From the NCBI GenBank assembly GCA_965267335.1, contig OZ253953.1, forward strand, positions 682,001 through 746,000: DNA of 64,000 nt, written 5' to 3'. The stretch comes from G965267335 sp965267335. GTDB lineage: Bacteria; Bacteroidota; Bacteroidia; Cytophagales; JAAEPT01. Made by a program: the position numbers and the translations under genes. The notes below the pieces were generated by a model that was given only the letters and a program-made list of their open reading frames with translations, was not told the DNA's origin and searched no databases. Numbering within the stretch: position 1 is the stretch's first letter; each line of letters opens with the position of its first letter. Of the stretch, positions 45,826-54,889 are shown piece after piece.

Positions 45826-46911
45826 ATGAATATTAAAAAACTTGTTTTCCCACACGATGAAAAACCAGGGCATTTTAAGGCTTTAGATGGACTCAGAGGT
45901 CTTGCCGTACTTTTTGTTTTGATGAGTCACATGGGTAATAAGGGTATTGTATTTCATAAGCTTATTGATTTTCGTGGGTCTGGTAAGTATGGGGTGTATC
46001 TATTCTTTGTTCTTAGCAGTTACTTGCTGGATAAACAGATAATAGAGAAAATGAAATCAGGAACAGCCGACTTTCATTATTGGTTAAACTATACGATCAG
46101 AAGAACTCTCAGAATATATCCATTATTCGCAATTGCACTAGTGGCAAATCATATACTGATATCCAATGGACAAACATATGCAATCGACATTTCATCTCAG
46201 GACATTATCGATCACCTATTGTTACAAAAGGGAGAGGCAATATTCTGGTCCATCCCTGTAGAGTTTTTGTATTACCTTCTATCTCCACTTATCATGTTGC
46301 TGTTTTTTAAGGTTTACAAATGGAATCTTTGGGCTGTGTTCATAACCATGTTGATTATAATTGGCGTAGCCACTTATGGAGCTGCTGAATATGATTTAAG
46401 TAAACATTCCTTACTACGGTTTTTGCCAATATTTATAGTAGGTTCATTTCTTGCCGTTTTGGAAAGCCAGTTTCAGAAACAATTAGAAAGTCTGGGGAAA
46501 TCAAAGAAAAGATTGTTGAATATAGCTGCAATAATGGCTTTTTTAATAATTCTGATCTCCATTCCACCCTATTTCAAGAACCTTTTTGGTTATTATATTG
46601 ACTTTAAGACCTACCATTATTACACGGTATATGGCTTGTTGTGGGCTCTTATTTTATGTTCTGCCAAATATGGAGGAGGAATACTTGAAAGAGTTTTAAA
46701 ATGGACAGGTTTTAGGTATTTCGGAGTATTAAGTTTCAGTATTTATCTGCTCCATCTTCCCGTTATTTTCTATTTCAGTAATGTTCATATGAGCACTCCA
46801 CTGAAGTCAGGAATCGTAATTGCCATCGTTGTTATGGTAGCAACCGTTTCATATTTCCTGATAGAAAGGCCTCTATCATTTGTAAGGCTTCAGAGAAACA
46901 AAAAAGAGTAG
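45826..46911 (+). CDS. Acyltransferase family 3 (OafA/YrhL-like) membrane protein
   Basis: An integral membrane O-acyltransferase of 361 residues with about ten membrane segments. The N-terminal signature A-L-D-G-L-R-G-L-A-V-L-F-V-L-M-S-H is typical, including the conserved Arg and the catalytic-type His. Such enzymes acetylate or succinylate sugars in lipid-linked or exported polysaccharide. Its stop codon abuts the stop of the convergent tyrosine kinase gene without any gap. The neighbourhood of export genes supports a role in modifying a surface polysaccharide. Confidence 0.92.
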   Translation: MNIKKLVFPHDEKPGHFKALDGLRGLAVLFVLMSHMGNKGIVFHKLIDFRGSGKYGVYLFFVLSSYLLDKQIIEKMKSGTADFHYWLNYTIRRTLRIYPLFAIALVANHILISNGQTYAIDISSQDIIDHLLLQKGEAIFWSIPVEFLYYLLSPLIMLLFFKVYKWNLWAVFITMLIIIGVATYGAAEYDLSKHSLLRFLPIFIVGSFLAVLESQFQKQLESLGKSKKRLLNIAAIMAFLIILISIPPYFKNLFGYYIDFKTYHYYTVYGLLWALILCSAKYGGGILERVLKWTGFRYFGVLSFSIYLLHLPVIFYFSNVHMSTPLKSGIVIAIVVMVATVSYFLIERPLSFVRLQRNKKE

Positions 46912-49353
46912 TTACTTTTTCTTTCGCAACAGTTTTCCAAAAAATGACCTTTTAGGGCTGTCTTCATAGTAACTATGATACCCATACCCATAGCCATAAC
47001 CGTAGCCATAGCCATACCCGTATCCATAACCATAAGCATATTGTGGTTTCATGTCATTGAGCACGAGGAAAAGAGGCTTGATCTTGCCGGATTTATGAAG
47101 ATCATTAATAACATCAAGAGCCTTCAACTTGGTATAATTACTCCTAACAATGTAGAGGTTGGAATCGATAAAGTCTTTCAAGATAAAATAATCAGATACC
47201 AAAGCAGTAGGAGGGGAGTCAATAATTATGTATTCGTATTTCTCTTTGAGGAGTTCAAATAGTTTTTTCGCTCGTTCACCTCCCAAAAGTTCAGTTGGAT
47301 TGGGCGGTACAGGTCCCGATGTAATAATATCAAGATTTTCAACCATTGTGGTTTGTATGACTTCTTCCAGCGAATTTTTATTAATCAAGAAGTTACTTAA
47401 CCCAATATCTACGCTTGCATTCAGCTCAGAGCCCAGTTTTGGTTTTCTCATATCAGCACCCACCAAAATTGTCTTTGCACCACTTATCGCAATAGATGTA
47501 GACAGGTTCAAGGCACAGAAGGTTTTTCCTTCACCAGATATGGTTGAAGTAATACCAATTACTTTATTGTGAACGTCCGCATTTAGGTATTGTAGATTAA
47601 CCCTAAGTGAACGGAAAGACTCTGAGATACCAGACTTAGGTTGATCAATTAGCGGTAGTGCAGATTCTTTTTTGGTGTTATGTCCGACAACTCCTAACAG
47701 TGGGATGTCTGATATAACTTTAATGTCGTCCCTTCCCAATACTTTGTCATTGAAGTAGGATTTAATAATTATGAGAGAAAGTGGAATTAATATGCTGAAA
47801 ACAAGTGCGATGAGGTAAACCAGATTACTCCTTGGAGATACGGTGCCACCATGTTTCCTCGCGGAGTCCAACAAGATATTATCCGGAGTATTCGCGGCAA
47901 GTGCCATTCCGGCTTCTATACGTTTTTCTAATAAGAAGTTGTAAATATGATCATTCAGTTGAAACCGTCTCTGCAAGTTTACTAGGTCTCTCTCGTTTTT
48001 AGGAAGTCGTTGGATATCCTCATTTACATCACTTATTCTTTCGTTCAAGTCTCTGAGCTCGATATCCGATGATTCCAGTATCACTTTTAGGTTTTCGATT
48101 AATGTGATTTTAGCGTTTTGAATTTTACGGTTTATTATTTCAATCGTAGGGTTTTTTTCTGGGGCACTAAATTGAAGTGCAGCTTTTTGAGAGAACAGTT
48201 CGTTCAAGTTACCAATTAGAGAAATTAACAGCGGGTCATTGACACTCATACTAGAAGGAGCAATGATATTTGTAATGTCTCTTTTCTCTTCAATGTAGGT
48301 AAGCAGATATTTGTAGTACTTTTGTTTAACAAGAAGCTCTGCTTTATTTTTCTTTAGATCCTCGAGTTTCTGAAAAGCATTTTGAGCAGCAAGGCTTAAA
48401 TCCATTATTTGATTTTGAGACCTAAAGGATTCGAGTGAGGCCTCAGTACCGGAAAGTTCTTTAGAAATTATATCGATTTGCTCGTTTATGAACTTGATTG
48501 TGTTTGATGCTACATGGTTTTTTTCTTCAAGATCCGATTGGATATATACATAGCACAAGCTGTTAAGAAAGTCTATTCCCTTTTGTACGTTAGCTCCATT
48601 CACAGAAAGCTCAATTATTGAGGATTTTTTATCGTATCGATCTACGTTTAGTTTTCCAACATACTTTCGAGTAATGTGATCCATTTTGTGGACCCGGAAA
48701 TAGGTCTGATTATTTTTATATTTATCACTAAATGGATTCTTAGTAATTACAAATTTAAAAAATGGAGAAACCGCTGTATCTCCAAAGGTTAGAACCTCTT
48801 CATATTTTATTCCTTGTTGATCTATTTCTATTTCTTCTTCGGTTGAAGGTAGATATACCTCATTTCCGCCTCGTGAATAAGAGAGCTTATAGCGAGAAGT
48901 GTCAATAATTTTCACATAATAAAATCCTTGAGGTGATTGTGGGTGTAATGAATCAAGCTCGACAATAAATGGAGATTCTTTGTACATCTCGAAAGTCCTG
49001 ACTTTTCCTTCACAATGGTATGTAACATCAAAATTGAGGGGTTGAAGAGCCTTCTTTACCATTTTATATGAAGAAATTAATCCTATTTCATTCTGTAGTT
49101 GCTTATTACTACTAAACAGATCGGTGCCAGGAATCAAACTTTCAATTCCAGAGGTCTTAGTGGTCTTATCCCGAATCAAAATTGTTGCGGAGGTATTATA
49201 GATTTTATCGGAATATCTCAGATAGAGATAGGCCAAAGGCATAAAAGTGAAAATAAATACCAGAAAATATGGCCAGTGAATTATTATCTGGCGAACCAAG
49301 TGGCTTATCTCCGACTTTTCACTGTTTGTAGTATTGTTTTTAGAGGCACTCAA
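46912..49353 (-). CDS. Polysaccharide co-polymerase / tyrosine autokinase (Wzc-like)
   Basis: An 813-residue inner-membrane protein controlling length and export of surface polysaccharide. Layout: first membrane helix (about 28-50), a Wzz-type periplasmic domain with coiled coil (about 270-490, including a G-N-V-R-like region), second helix (about 508-528), and a cytoplasmic BY-kinase domain with Walker A S-G-E-G-K-T (Lys610), Walker A' V-G-A-D-M-R-K-P (Gly where proteobacterial enzymes have Asp, as seen in other Bacteroidota) and Walker B Y-I-I-I-D-S-P-P. The C-terminal tail has nine consecutive Tyr-Gly pairs and 13 tyrosines in all, the autophosphorylation cluster. It lies three bases downstream of the Wza-like gene in the same operon. 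Confidence 0.95.
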   Translation of the reverse strand: MSASKNNTTNSEKSEISHLVRQIIIHWPYFLVFIFTFMPLAYLYLRYSDKIYNTSATILIRDKTTKTSGIESLIPGTDLFSSNKQLQNEIGLISSYKMVKKALQPLNFDVTYHCEGKVRTFEMYKESPFIVELDSLHPQSPQGFYYVKIIDTSRYKLSYSRGGNEVYLPSTEEEIEIDQQGIKYEEVLTFGDTAVSPFFKFVITKNPFSDKYKNNQTYFRVHKMDHITRKYVGKLNVDRYDKKSSIIELSVNGANVQKGIDFLNSLCYVYIQSDLEEKNHVASNTIKFINEQIDIISKELSGTEASLESFRSQNQIMDLSLAAQNAFQKLEDLKKNKAELLVKQKYYKYLLTYIEEKRDITNIIAPSSMSVNDPLLISLIGNLNELFSQKAALQFSAPEKNPTIEIINRKIQNAKITLIENLKVILESSDIELRDLNERISDVNEDIQRLPKNERDLVNLQRRFQLNDHIYNFLLEKRIEAGMALAANTPDNILLDSARKHGGTVSPRSNLVYLIALVFSILIPLSLIIIKSYFNDKVLGRDDIKVISDIPLLGVVGHNTKKESALPLIDQPKSGISESFRSLRVNLQYLNADVHNKVIGITSTISGEGKTFCALNLSTSIAISGAKTILVGADMRKPKLGSELNASVDIGLSNFLINKNSLEEVIQTTMVENLDIITSGPVPPNPTELLGGERAKKLFELLKEKYEYIIIDSPPTALVSDYFILKDFIDSNLYIVRSNYTKLKALDVINDLHKSGKIKPLFLVLNDMKPQYAYGYGYGYGYGYGYGYGYGYHSYYEDSPKRSFFGKLLRKKK
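46981..47034 (-). repeat. Hexanucleotide repeat coding the Tyr-Gly tail
   Basis: Nine 6-base units (TAT/TAC followed by GGN on the coding strand) encode (Tyr-Gly)9 near the C-terminus of the tyrosine kinase. Synonymous third-base variation makes it imperfect in DNA although perfect in protein. Confidence 0.9.
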
Positions 49354-49356
49354 AAT

Positions 49357-50166
49357 TTACTTATTGGAAAGAAAGTTGGTAACTACTATAAGAAATGTTA
49401 AGGTTGATATAATGACTTGAATCGTAGGTGAATTGACTTTTACAGTTTTTGCTTTCAATGGTTCAACGTAGATAGCATCATTTGGCTGAAGGTAGTAATA
49501 CTCTGTATCAAAAATATCATCAGTTTTGAGGTTTATGATCTTGACTTTGAGTTTGCCATCTTCATTACGTATGATTTTAACTTTTTTTCTGTTACTGACA
49601 TCTGTAAAGCCTCCGGCACGACTTAAAGCCTGGATAATATTGACTCGTTCATTATAGAAATTGTACACGCCAGGGCTTTTGATTTCACCAAGAATAGAAA
49701 CCCTGAAACTCATCTGTTTAACATCGACCGACACATACTTGTAATATGTTTTGAGTTCCTTTTCTATTAGGAAAGTTGCTTCCATAATACTTAGCCCTGA
49801 CAGGTAAAGTTTGCCGATCATTGGGAGGTTCACATAACCTGAATCACTAACAAGGTAAGCAGTAAGGTAGATAGACGGCTCGTTTACTTGATTTGATCTT
49901 CCACCACCTATTTCTTTATTAAATATGGCTACTGAGGCAGGATCAATACTGGAGACTTTAATACTAAGAAGATCCCCCGGTTGAATGAGGTATATTTTTC
50001 GGAAATCTGCGAATTCTAAAGAATCTCTTTTATCGTTCTTGTCCTGTTGCAGAATGATCAGGTTTTTGTGAGGTACACATGATGACATCAGACCTGCTAT
50101 GATCAGCGCACAAAAGACAAACTGTATGTAAATCCTGTTTTTCAAAATAAACTTATAGCCGAGCAC
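49357..50166 (-). CDS. Polysaccharide export lipoprotein (Wza-like)
   Basis: A 269-residue outer-membrane export protein. The signal peptide ends in L-M-S-S-C (Cys about 30), giving a lipoprotein. A poly-export domain follows (I-Q-P-G-D-L-L-S-I-K-V, G-Y-V-N-L-P-M-I-G-K) with one SLBB-like domain (V-S-I-L-G-E-I-K-S-P-G-V-Y), and there is a hydrophobic C-terminal segment. The start given is a GTG overlapping the dehydrogenase stop by 14 bases. A TTG at 50145 would give a more usual signal peptide, so the first seven residues are uncertain. It works with the adjacent kinase. Confidence 0.92.
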   Translation of the reverse strand: MLGYKFILKNRIYIQFVFCALIIAGLMSSCVPHKNLIILQQDKNDKRDSLEFADFRKIYLIQPGDLLSIKVSSIDPASVAIFNKEIGGGRSNQVNEPSIYLTAYLVSDSGYVNLPMIGKLYLSGLSIMEATFLIEKELKTYYKYVSVDVKQMSFRVSILGEIKSPGVYNFYNERVNIIQALSRAGGFTDVSNRKKVKIIRNEDGKLKVKIINLKTDDIFDTEYYYLQPNDAIYVEPLKAKTVKVNSPTIQVIISTLTFLIVVTNFLSNK

Positions 50167-51406
50167 TTACGGATTCTTTTGGTAAAATTGATTTGACATC
50201 AAACAAAACAGAGTTATCCTTTTTGACCGTTGAAAGATCCATTTCAAGAAATTCTTTATGAGCTACCGCCAATATGACAGCATCATATTTTTCAGTCAAA
50301 TTAGGTACTAGTTCAAAACCGTATTCTTCTTTAACCTCTGCATTATCGGCCCAGGGGTCGTATACGTCTACTTTGACACCAAAGTCTTTAAGCTCATTAA
50401 CAACATCTATGGCCCTTGAATTTCTTATATCAGGGCAATTTTCCTTAAAAGTAATTCCCAATACCAATGCACGGGCTCCTCGAATCTTGTGATTATTCCG
50501 GATCATCATCTTTACCACCTTGTTAGCAATAAAGGGTCCCATATTATCATTAATCCTTCTGCCAGACATTATGACCTGAGTAACAAACCCAATTTCTTCC
50601 GCTTTATACGCAAGGTAATAGGGGTCTACACCAATACAATGTCCACCAACCAGTCCTGGTTTAAAGGGCAGGAAATTCCATTTGGTGGATGCTGCTTCTA
50701 ATACTTCAGTGGTATCAATTCCTAGACGGTCAAATATCAATGCAAGTTCATTAACAAATGCAATATTTATATCCCTCTGGCAGTTCTCTATTACTTTTGC
50801 CGCTTCAGCAACCTTAATAGAAGCTGCCTTATGAGTTCCTGCAGTAATTATAGTTTTGTAAAGCTGATCTATTTTTTCTGCAATTTCTGGAGTAGAACCT
50901 GACGTAATTTTTTTGATGTCTGCTACCCTCCTCGTTTTATCACCAGGGTTAATTCTTTCCGGGGAATAGCCGCAATAAAAATCCTGGTTAAATTTTAGAC
51001 CACTGACTTCCTCTATAATGGGAACACAATCTTCTTCTGTGGCCCCTGGATATACGGTGCTTTCAAAGATGATGATATCACCTTTTTTAATAATTCCTCC
51101 AACGGTTCTGCTAGCCTTAAGAAGGGGGGTCAAATCCGGTTTTTTATTTTTATCAACAGGTGTTGGAACAGTTACAATGATAATATTAGCCTCCTTTAAA
51201 AGATTAGGATCAGCTGTAAATTCCAGGTGATTAGCTCTAGATAACTCTTCGGGGCTCACTTCCAGTGTTCGGTCGATCCCTTTATTTAATTCTTCGATTC
51301 TTTCTTGAAGAATATCAAACCCAATGGTTCTATACTTTTTTCCGAATTCTGCAGCCAACGGGAGCCCTACATAGCCCAATCCAATTATCCCGATTACGTC
51401 ACTCAT
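50153..51406 (-). CDS. UDP-N-acetylhexosamine / UDP-glucose type dehydrogenase (TviB/WbpO-like)
   Basis: Makes a UDP-uronic acid for surface polysaccharide. It has 417 residues with the NAD-binding motif G-I-I-G-L-G-Y-V-G-L-P-L-A at the start, the central helix region, and the catalytic Cys257 in G-G-H-C-I-G-V-D-P-Y-Y. The C-terminal G-I-T-F-K-E-N-C-P-D-I-R-N-S pattern is closer to UDP-N-acetylgalactosamine/glucosamine dehydrogenases (TviB, WbpO) than to plain UDP-glucose dehydrogenase; the substrate is not proved. It is the first gene of the operon with the Wza-like and Wzc-like genes. Confidence 0.92.
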   Translation of the reverse strand: MSDVIGIIGLGYVGLPLAAEFGKKYRTIGFDILQERIEELNKGIDRTLEVSPEELSRANHLEFTADPNLLKEANIIIVTVPTPVDKNKKPDLTPLLKASRTVGGIIKKGDIIIFESTVYPGATEEDCVPIIEEVSGLKFNQDFYCGYSPERINPGDKTRRVADIKKITSGSTPEIAEKIDQLYKTIITAGTHKAASIKVAEAAKVIENCQRDINIAFVNELALIFDRLGIDTTEVLEAASTKWNFLPFKPGLVGGHCIGVDPYYLAYKAEEIGFVTQVIMSGRRINDNMGPFIANKVVKMMIRNNHKIRGARALVLGITFKENCPDIRNSRAIDVVNELKDFGVKVDVYDPWADNAEVKEEYGFELVPNLTEKYDAVILAVAHKEFLEMDLSTVKKDNSVLFDVKSILPKESVSARL

Positions 51407-51529
51407 GCTCTACTTATTAGATTTAAAAGAATATAAAATTACTTATTGTGTCCTAATCAACAAGGTAGAACACAAACTTTTGATCATTAATAGTGGACTT
51501 AAACTAAGGAAGAACAGTTGCAAGTTGGT

Positions 51530-51907
51530 TTATTTTATTGCCCTAGACCTCACCAAATTCAATAATTCCGATTGCAGTCCCCAGTCTTTGGCAACCTTTA
51601 ACATACCAGTGGCTTCCAATTCAGTAATGTAACCTTTAATGTTGTTATCATGCCAAACCTGGGTAAGAAAATCCATTTTTAGATCGGAACTGATTTCTAT
51701 GTTCGGATCATTGAAGAATTCTCTGGCTCGGGAAAGTGCATTGAGGTCATCATGTTTGATAAATTCTAAAGCCCATTCCAACTCTTGTCGACCATCACAC
51801 TTGTCTGCTGTTGCTTCCAGAATTGCAATCTCATCATTGTCAAGGCCATGGTATTGAAATATGACGGCTTTTAGAAGTAATAGTATTTTTTTTTGCTCGC
51901 TGGTCAT
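51530..51907 (-). CDS. Hypothetical helical protein
   Basis: A 125-residue cytoplasmic protein starting at the ATG at 51907. It is mainly helical and acidic, without membrane segments or motifs that I can name. It sits between hemW and the polysaccharide operon on the same strand, 32 bp after the hemW stop, so it may be co-transcribed with hemW. Confidence 0.6.
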   Translation of the reverse strand: MTSEQKKILLLLKAVIFQYHGLDNDEIAILEATADKCDGRQELEWALEFIKHDDLNALSRAREFFNDPNIEISSDLKMDFLTQVWHDNNIKGYITELEATGMLKVAKDWGLQSELLNLVRSRAIK

Positions 51908-51939
51908 CAAAAAAGTTAGGGACCTGTATTCTGCTGAAT

Positions 51940-53064
51940 TTAATTAATAAAAAGCTCACTAGCGATCTTATCCGCAAATAATTTGCCCTTTTCAGTCAAT
52001 ATTAAGTGATTATCAGTGTCTTCAAGCCAACCATTTTTGCGTAATTCTAACAGGATTTTTTCACTTTCCAATAAAAGATCGTAGTCAAATTGATTCTTCA
52101 TCTCGTTTAAATCACATCCCTGGGATGTTCTTAACCGGGTCATTACATATTCATTGATTTGATCTTTTCTGGTTAGTGTCTCCTCTTTGGTAGGAAGTGT
52201 ACCTCCTTGTAACGATTGAATATAGCTATTATTATTACTGACATTGAAGGAGCGCGTTTTTCGATTGAATGAGTGAGCTCCCGGACCGATTCCTAAGTAC
52301 TTGTGCCCTTGCCAGTAGCTGCTGTTGTGTTTAGAATGAAATCCTGGTAAGGAAAAATTAGAAATTTCGTAGTGATCAAAACCACTTTTTTCGGTTAATG
52401 ATTTCAGTAGCTCGTATTGGTTTAGGATATTGGTTTCATCTTCCTCCCTAAATCTTCCGGTCTCGCTCCATCTCCCAAAGGCCGTGTTGGGCTCAATGGT
52501 CAATTGATATACCGACAAATGTTTGATCGGCAACTTCAATGCTTCAGTAACATCTTTTTTCCATGTTTGCAGAGTACTTGAGGGAAGGCCATAGATAAGG
52601 TCAATGCTAACATTTTCGAAACCAGCCTCTGCAGCCAGATATACACTATCATGAGCTTGCTTGCTTGTATGAGATCGGTTTATTTTTTGGAGTAAACTAT
52701 TATCAAAGGATTGTATCCCGATGCTCAGTCTATCTATTCCGATAGTTTTTAGTGATTTTAGGTACTCAATGCCCAAATCTTCTGGGTTAGCCTCTAGGGT
52801 AGTTTCTTTTACTTTTGTATTGAATTCACGATGTATAGTGCTAAGGATTAGTTCAATTTCTCGAGCACTCAAAACCGAAGGAGTTCCCCCGCCAAAGTAT
52901 ATTGTAGTAACTTCCTCTCCCTCCAGATAATTTGACCGAATTTTTAACTCATGTAGTAGGCAATCAATTAATGCGTCCTTCGTTGATAGATTAGTGCTGA
53001 AATGAAAGTCACAATAGTGACAGGCTTTTGAACAATAGGGGATGTGTAGGTAAATTCCAGCCAA
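51940..53064 (-). CDS. hemW: Radical SAM family heme chaperone HemW
   Basis: Binds and delivers heme to respiratory enzymes; homologous to coproporphyrinogen oxidase HemN but shorter. It has 374 residues. The cluster motif is Cys11-x3-Cys15-x2-Cys18 in Y-C-S-K-A-C-H-Y-C-D-F. It has H-I-P-Y at the start, G-G-G-T-P-S, E-A-N-P-E, S-I-G-I-Q-S-F, and a HemW-type C-terminal winged domain. It lacks the fourth N-terminal cysteine and longer arm of true HemN, which is why HemW is preferred. It is divergent from the BamA-like gene. Confidence 0.92.
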   Translation of the reverse strand: MAGIYLHIPYCSKACHYCDFHFSTNLSTKDALIDCLLHELKIRSNYLEGEEVTTIYFGGGTPSVLSAREIELILSTIHREFNTKVKETTLEANPEDLGIEYLKSLKTIGIDRLSIGIQSFDNSLLQKINRSHTSKQAHDSVYLAAEAGFENVSIDLIYGLPSSTLQTWKKDVTEALKLPIKHLSVYQLTIEPNTAFGRWSETGRFREEDETNILNQYELLKSLTEKSGFDHYEISNFSLPGFHSKHNSSYWQGHKYLGIGPGAHSFNRKTRSFNVSNNNSYIQSLQGGTLPTKEETLTRKDQINEYVMTRLRTSQGCDLNEMKNQFDYDLLLESEKILLELRKNGWLEDTDNHLILTEKGKLFADKIASELFIN

Positions 53065-53111
53065 AGTCGAACTTATTTTATAATATTATAATTATCATCA
53101 GGCTCAAGGCT

Positions 53112-54854
53112 TTGAATTTAGCAAAACAAATAATCTTTCTTTCAATCGTCCTGATTGTTGGTTCATCATATGCCCAAAATACAGACAAGGTCTTAAAGTT
53201 GTTGGTTACTGACCACCCTGGCGAACAACTTAATATCAAATTCAAGCCATCCAAAACTTTTTCCGATTCTTTGGAGTTAGTCAGGTCCGTTAATGAACTT
53301 GTCCAAACCATGAGAGCAAAGTCATATTTGCTAGCTTGCATTGACTCTGTTGCCTGGTTTGGAGATACTGCCAACTATTACATTCATCAGGGTGCTCAGT
53401 ATTCATGGTCAAATCTCAACCCGGGTAATGTAAACGAATCTATTCTAAGGAGGGTAGGATATAGTGACCGGTTTTTTAGAAAGAAAAAGTTTAAGAACGA
53501 AGTTGTCACTAGTTTGTTTGAAGATCTAATCACCTTTTCTGAAAGATCAGGGCACCCTTTTGCTTCGGTCCAGTTAGATTCTGTTGAAATTAAGGAAGGA
53601 CTGGTTGGGGCTACTATAAACTTTGTGCCTGGACCTTTCATTGAAAATGATTCTATTAATCTTCAAGGCACCTCTACAATTAAGAAGAAATTTTTGAGCA
53701 GCTATATTCATTACAGCAAAGGTGATGCCTTCAATCAGCGAAATATTGACTTGATTAAATCCAGACTAAAAAAATTGAAGTTTGTGAAAATGATAGGAGA
53801 GCCTCAATTAAGTTTTAGTAATGGCAAGTCCGTACTTTACCTTAAGCTTGACCATAAAAAGTCCAGTAGGTTCAATGGGATACTGGGTATATTGCCAAAC
53901 AATACGACCGATCGAAGAGTACTGATTACAGGAGAACTCAATCTGGATTTACTAAATCCATTTGGTTCAGGAAAACAGATCAAGGCTGAATGGAAAAAGG
54001 TACAGCCACAAACGCAGCAACTTTTTATGCTTTACAGGCATCCTGATTTTCTTCGCACCGGAGCCGAAGTTACTGCTGATCTTCAGCTATTGAAGCAGGA
54101 CAGTGCATTTATCAATGTTGAGAGAAGGTTGAATGTGGGATATCCGATTGGCAGAGGTCAGGTTGGATTTTTTAGCAAACTCAGAACATCAAGGTTGCTT
54201 AGCGCGGCACAATATGATTCTCTGACCTCACCACCCTATCTCGATTCCGACTATTGGTCTTATGGAGTTCAGTATCGATGGGACAATCTTGATGACCCGT
54301 TTTTTCCTAGGAGAGGTTGGCAAACGGAATTAGAAGCTTCTTTAGGTTCAAAATCTATTTTGGACAATACTCAAGTGCATGATTCCCATTATAGTACTGT
54401 GGAAGAAAAGTCTGTTCAGGGTTATGTCTTTATCCAGGCAAGTAAATACACCCGTTTGGGAAAACAAACTGTACTTCTGCTGAAACTTCAGTCCGGGTCC
54501 ATTCAAAATAAGAACCTTTTCCTAAACGATATGTTTCGTGTTGGGGGGCTCAATAGTTTGAGAGGCTTTAATGAAAATAATTTCTTTGCTTCAGGTTACG
54601 GAGTTATGACAACGGAATTTAGACTGTATTCCGATGAGTCTTCATATTTACTATTGTTTTATGACCAGTCATATTTGGTTTCTAACCTGGCTGGAATGGT
54701 ATCTGAGGACAAGCCCTTTGGGGTTGGAGCAGGAATCAGTTTTGCCACTGCAAATGGTAATTTCAATTTTATTTATTCTCTGGGACAGTCAAAATCAGAA
54801 AAGCTGAGCCTTTCCCGGTCCTTAATACATTTTGGACTGGTTAGTAATTTCTAG
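53112..54854 (+). CDS. BamA/TamA-like outer-membrane protein (Omp85 family)
   Basis: The start is placed at the TTG at 53112 because the next residues make a signal peptide (N-L-A-K-Q to S-S-Y-A-Q). The frame is open further upstream to 53028 but there overlaps the divergent hemW. The protein has about 580 residues: one or two POTRA-like domains (about 120-260) and a C-terminal beta-barrel with the Omp85-type strand G-G-L-N-S-L-R-G-F-N-E-N. Omp85 proteins insert or assemble outer-membrane proteins. With few POTRA domains, this is more like a TamA/sorting-type member than the essential BamA. The upstream divergent region holds a perfect AT palindrome (53078-53091). Confidence 0.85.
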   Translation: MNLAKQIIFLSIVLIVGSSYAQNTDKVLKLLVTDHPGEQLNIKFKPSKTFSDSLELVRSVNELVQTMRAKSYLLACIDSVAWFGDTANYYIHQGAQYSWSNLNPGNVNESILRRVGYSDRFFRKKKFKNEVVTSLFEDLITFSERSGHPFASVQLDSVEIKEGLVGATINFVPGPFIENDSINLQGTSTIKKKFLSSYIHYSKGDAFNQRNIDLIKSRLKKLKFVKMIGEPQLSFSNGKSVLYLKLDHKKSSRFNGILGILPNNTTDRRVLITGELNLDLLNPFGSGKQIKAEWKKVQPQTQQLFMLYRHPDFLRTGAEVTADLQLLKQDSAFINVERRLNVGYPIGRGQVGFFSKLRTSRLLSAAQYDSLTSPPYLDSDYWSYGVQYRWDNLDDPFFPRRGWQTELEASLGSKSILDNTQVHDSHYSTVEEKSVQGYVFIQASKYTRLGKQTVLLLKLQSGSIQNKNLFLNDMFRVGGLNSLRGFNENNFFASGYGVMTTEFRLYSDESSYLLLFYDQSYLVSNLAGMVSEDKPFGVGAGISFATANGNFNFIYSLGQSKSEKLSLSRSLIHFGLVSNF

Positions 54855-54889
54855 GAAATTAGAGATAGTTTCTAGTATTTTTACCCAAT

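Noticed and set aside
46975..47262. Plus-strand 95-residue frame with Ile/Pro/Ala repeats
   Set aside because: It is the antisense of the Tyr-Gly tail of the tyrosine kinase, so its apparent membrane-like repeats are an artefact.
53028..53111. Upstream extension of the Omp85-like gene
   Set aside because: It overlaps the start of divergent hemW and contains an Ile-rich run from the AT-rich promoter region; the signal peptide begins at 53112.
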